A program made the translations under genes and the position numbers. DNA of 64,000 bases from Streptomyces asoensis (GTDB taxonomy: Bacteria; Actinomycetota; Actinomycetes; Streptomycetales; Streptomycetaceae). Location: assembly GCF_013085465.1 (NCBI RefSeq), contig NZ_CP049838.1, positions 6,324,001 through 6,388,000 on the forward strand, in the 5' to 3' direction. Below the pieces are notes generated by a model, which saw only the letters and a list, made by a program, of their open reading frames with translations, was not told where the DNA came from and did not search any database. Shown in pieces: positions 63,894-64,000 of this stretch (position 1 is its first letter; each line of letters begins with the position of its first letter).

Positions 63894-64000
63894 TGTGACC
63901 AGCGGAAACCTCCGCTCCCTCTCTATCTCTTTAAGCCGATTCGCACGTTCGGGAGATAAGTCAGCGAAGCAAGCCGGTCCATCTGCTCGGCCAAGGCTAG

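Noticed and set aside
1..64000. CRISPR arrays
   Set aside because: No regularly spaced repeats of 20-50 bases with unique spacers were seen. The repeats present are short tandem units.
1..64000. tRNA and rRNA genes
   Set aside because: No cloverleaf-like segment with the TTCGA loop and matching acceptor arms, and no rRNA sequence, was noticed.

Overview
The window looks like a stretch of Streptomyces chromosome. GC is very high, with G or C in most third codon positions. Many starts are GTG, operons are tightly overlapped, and several genes look leaderless. A DasR-type site lies in a chitinase promoter, there is a 6C-type small RNA, and a rare TTA codon (the bldA signal in this genus) occurs in a secreted enzyme gene. 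All calls come from reading the sequence and from remembered family features; no database search was possible.

Layout. 1-8.8 kb: the end of a solute-binding protein gene, an aminotransferase, a two-domain ABM membrane protein coupled to a two-gene xanthine-dehydrogenase-type molybdoenzyme, and a secreted serine protease. 8.9-15.9 kb: a D-amino-acid/sugar-acid catabolic island. It has a divergent deacylase and PLP deaminase on one side, and a PfkB kinase, IclR regulator, RidA and GntP permease on the other. 15.9-25.7 kb: secreted M14 peptidase, atypical Nramp transporter, isochorismatase-fold hydrolase behind an elaborate operator, an ECF sigma factor with a membrane partner, two related leaderless small proteins, and a DasR-controlled GH18 chitinase. 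25.8-27.1 kb: a lone IS200/IS605-type TnpB element. 27.2-37.8 kb: a Tad/Flp pilus locus (CpaB, CpaE/TadZ, two TadE-like proteins, TadA, TadB, TadC, an embedded histidine kinase/response regulator pair, a Flp prepilin, a TadG-like protein, a lipoprotein, an OmpA-domain protein and a DUF192 protein).

37.9-47.9 kb: a DHFR-fold reductase, a methyltransferase, 6C RNA, a UppS-type prenyltransferase, PhoH with a PIN domain, two tandem secreted SLT-domain proteins behind a structured leader, an AI-2E transporter, and a three-gene PATAN/roadblock cassette. 47.9-61.5 kb: a PadR-ABC exporter operon, an SPFH/ribbon-helix-helix operon with palindromic operators, a class A penicillin-binding protein, a SpoIIE-type phosphatase, a DUF402 protein, class II fumarase, and a second sigma/membrane-partner pair.

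61.6 kb to the end: an integrated element of visibly lower GC begins with a large serine recombinase. It starts immediately beside a 29-codon fragment that resembles the C-terminus of class I fumarase, so the attachment site is probably the 3' end of that gene. The edge of the element carries operator-like repeats and a leader peptide in front of a small unknown gene.

Main points for follow-up: the TnpB element with two right-end-like hairpins, one of which merges into the ribosome binding site of the pilus operon; the fumarase/serine-integrase junction; the mutually exclusive RNA stems upstream of the SLT pair; the 32-bp operator of the hydrolase gene; and the SPFH-RHH operon.
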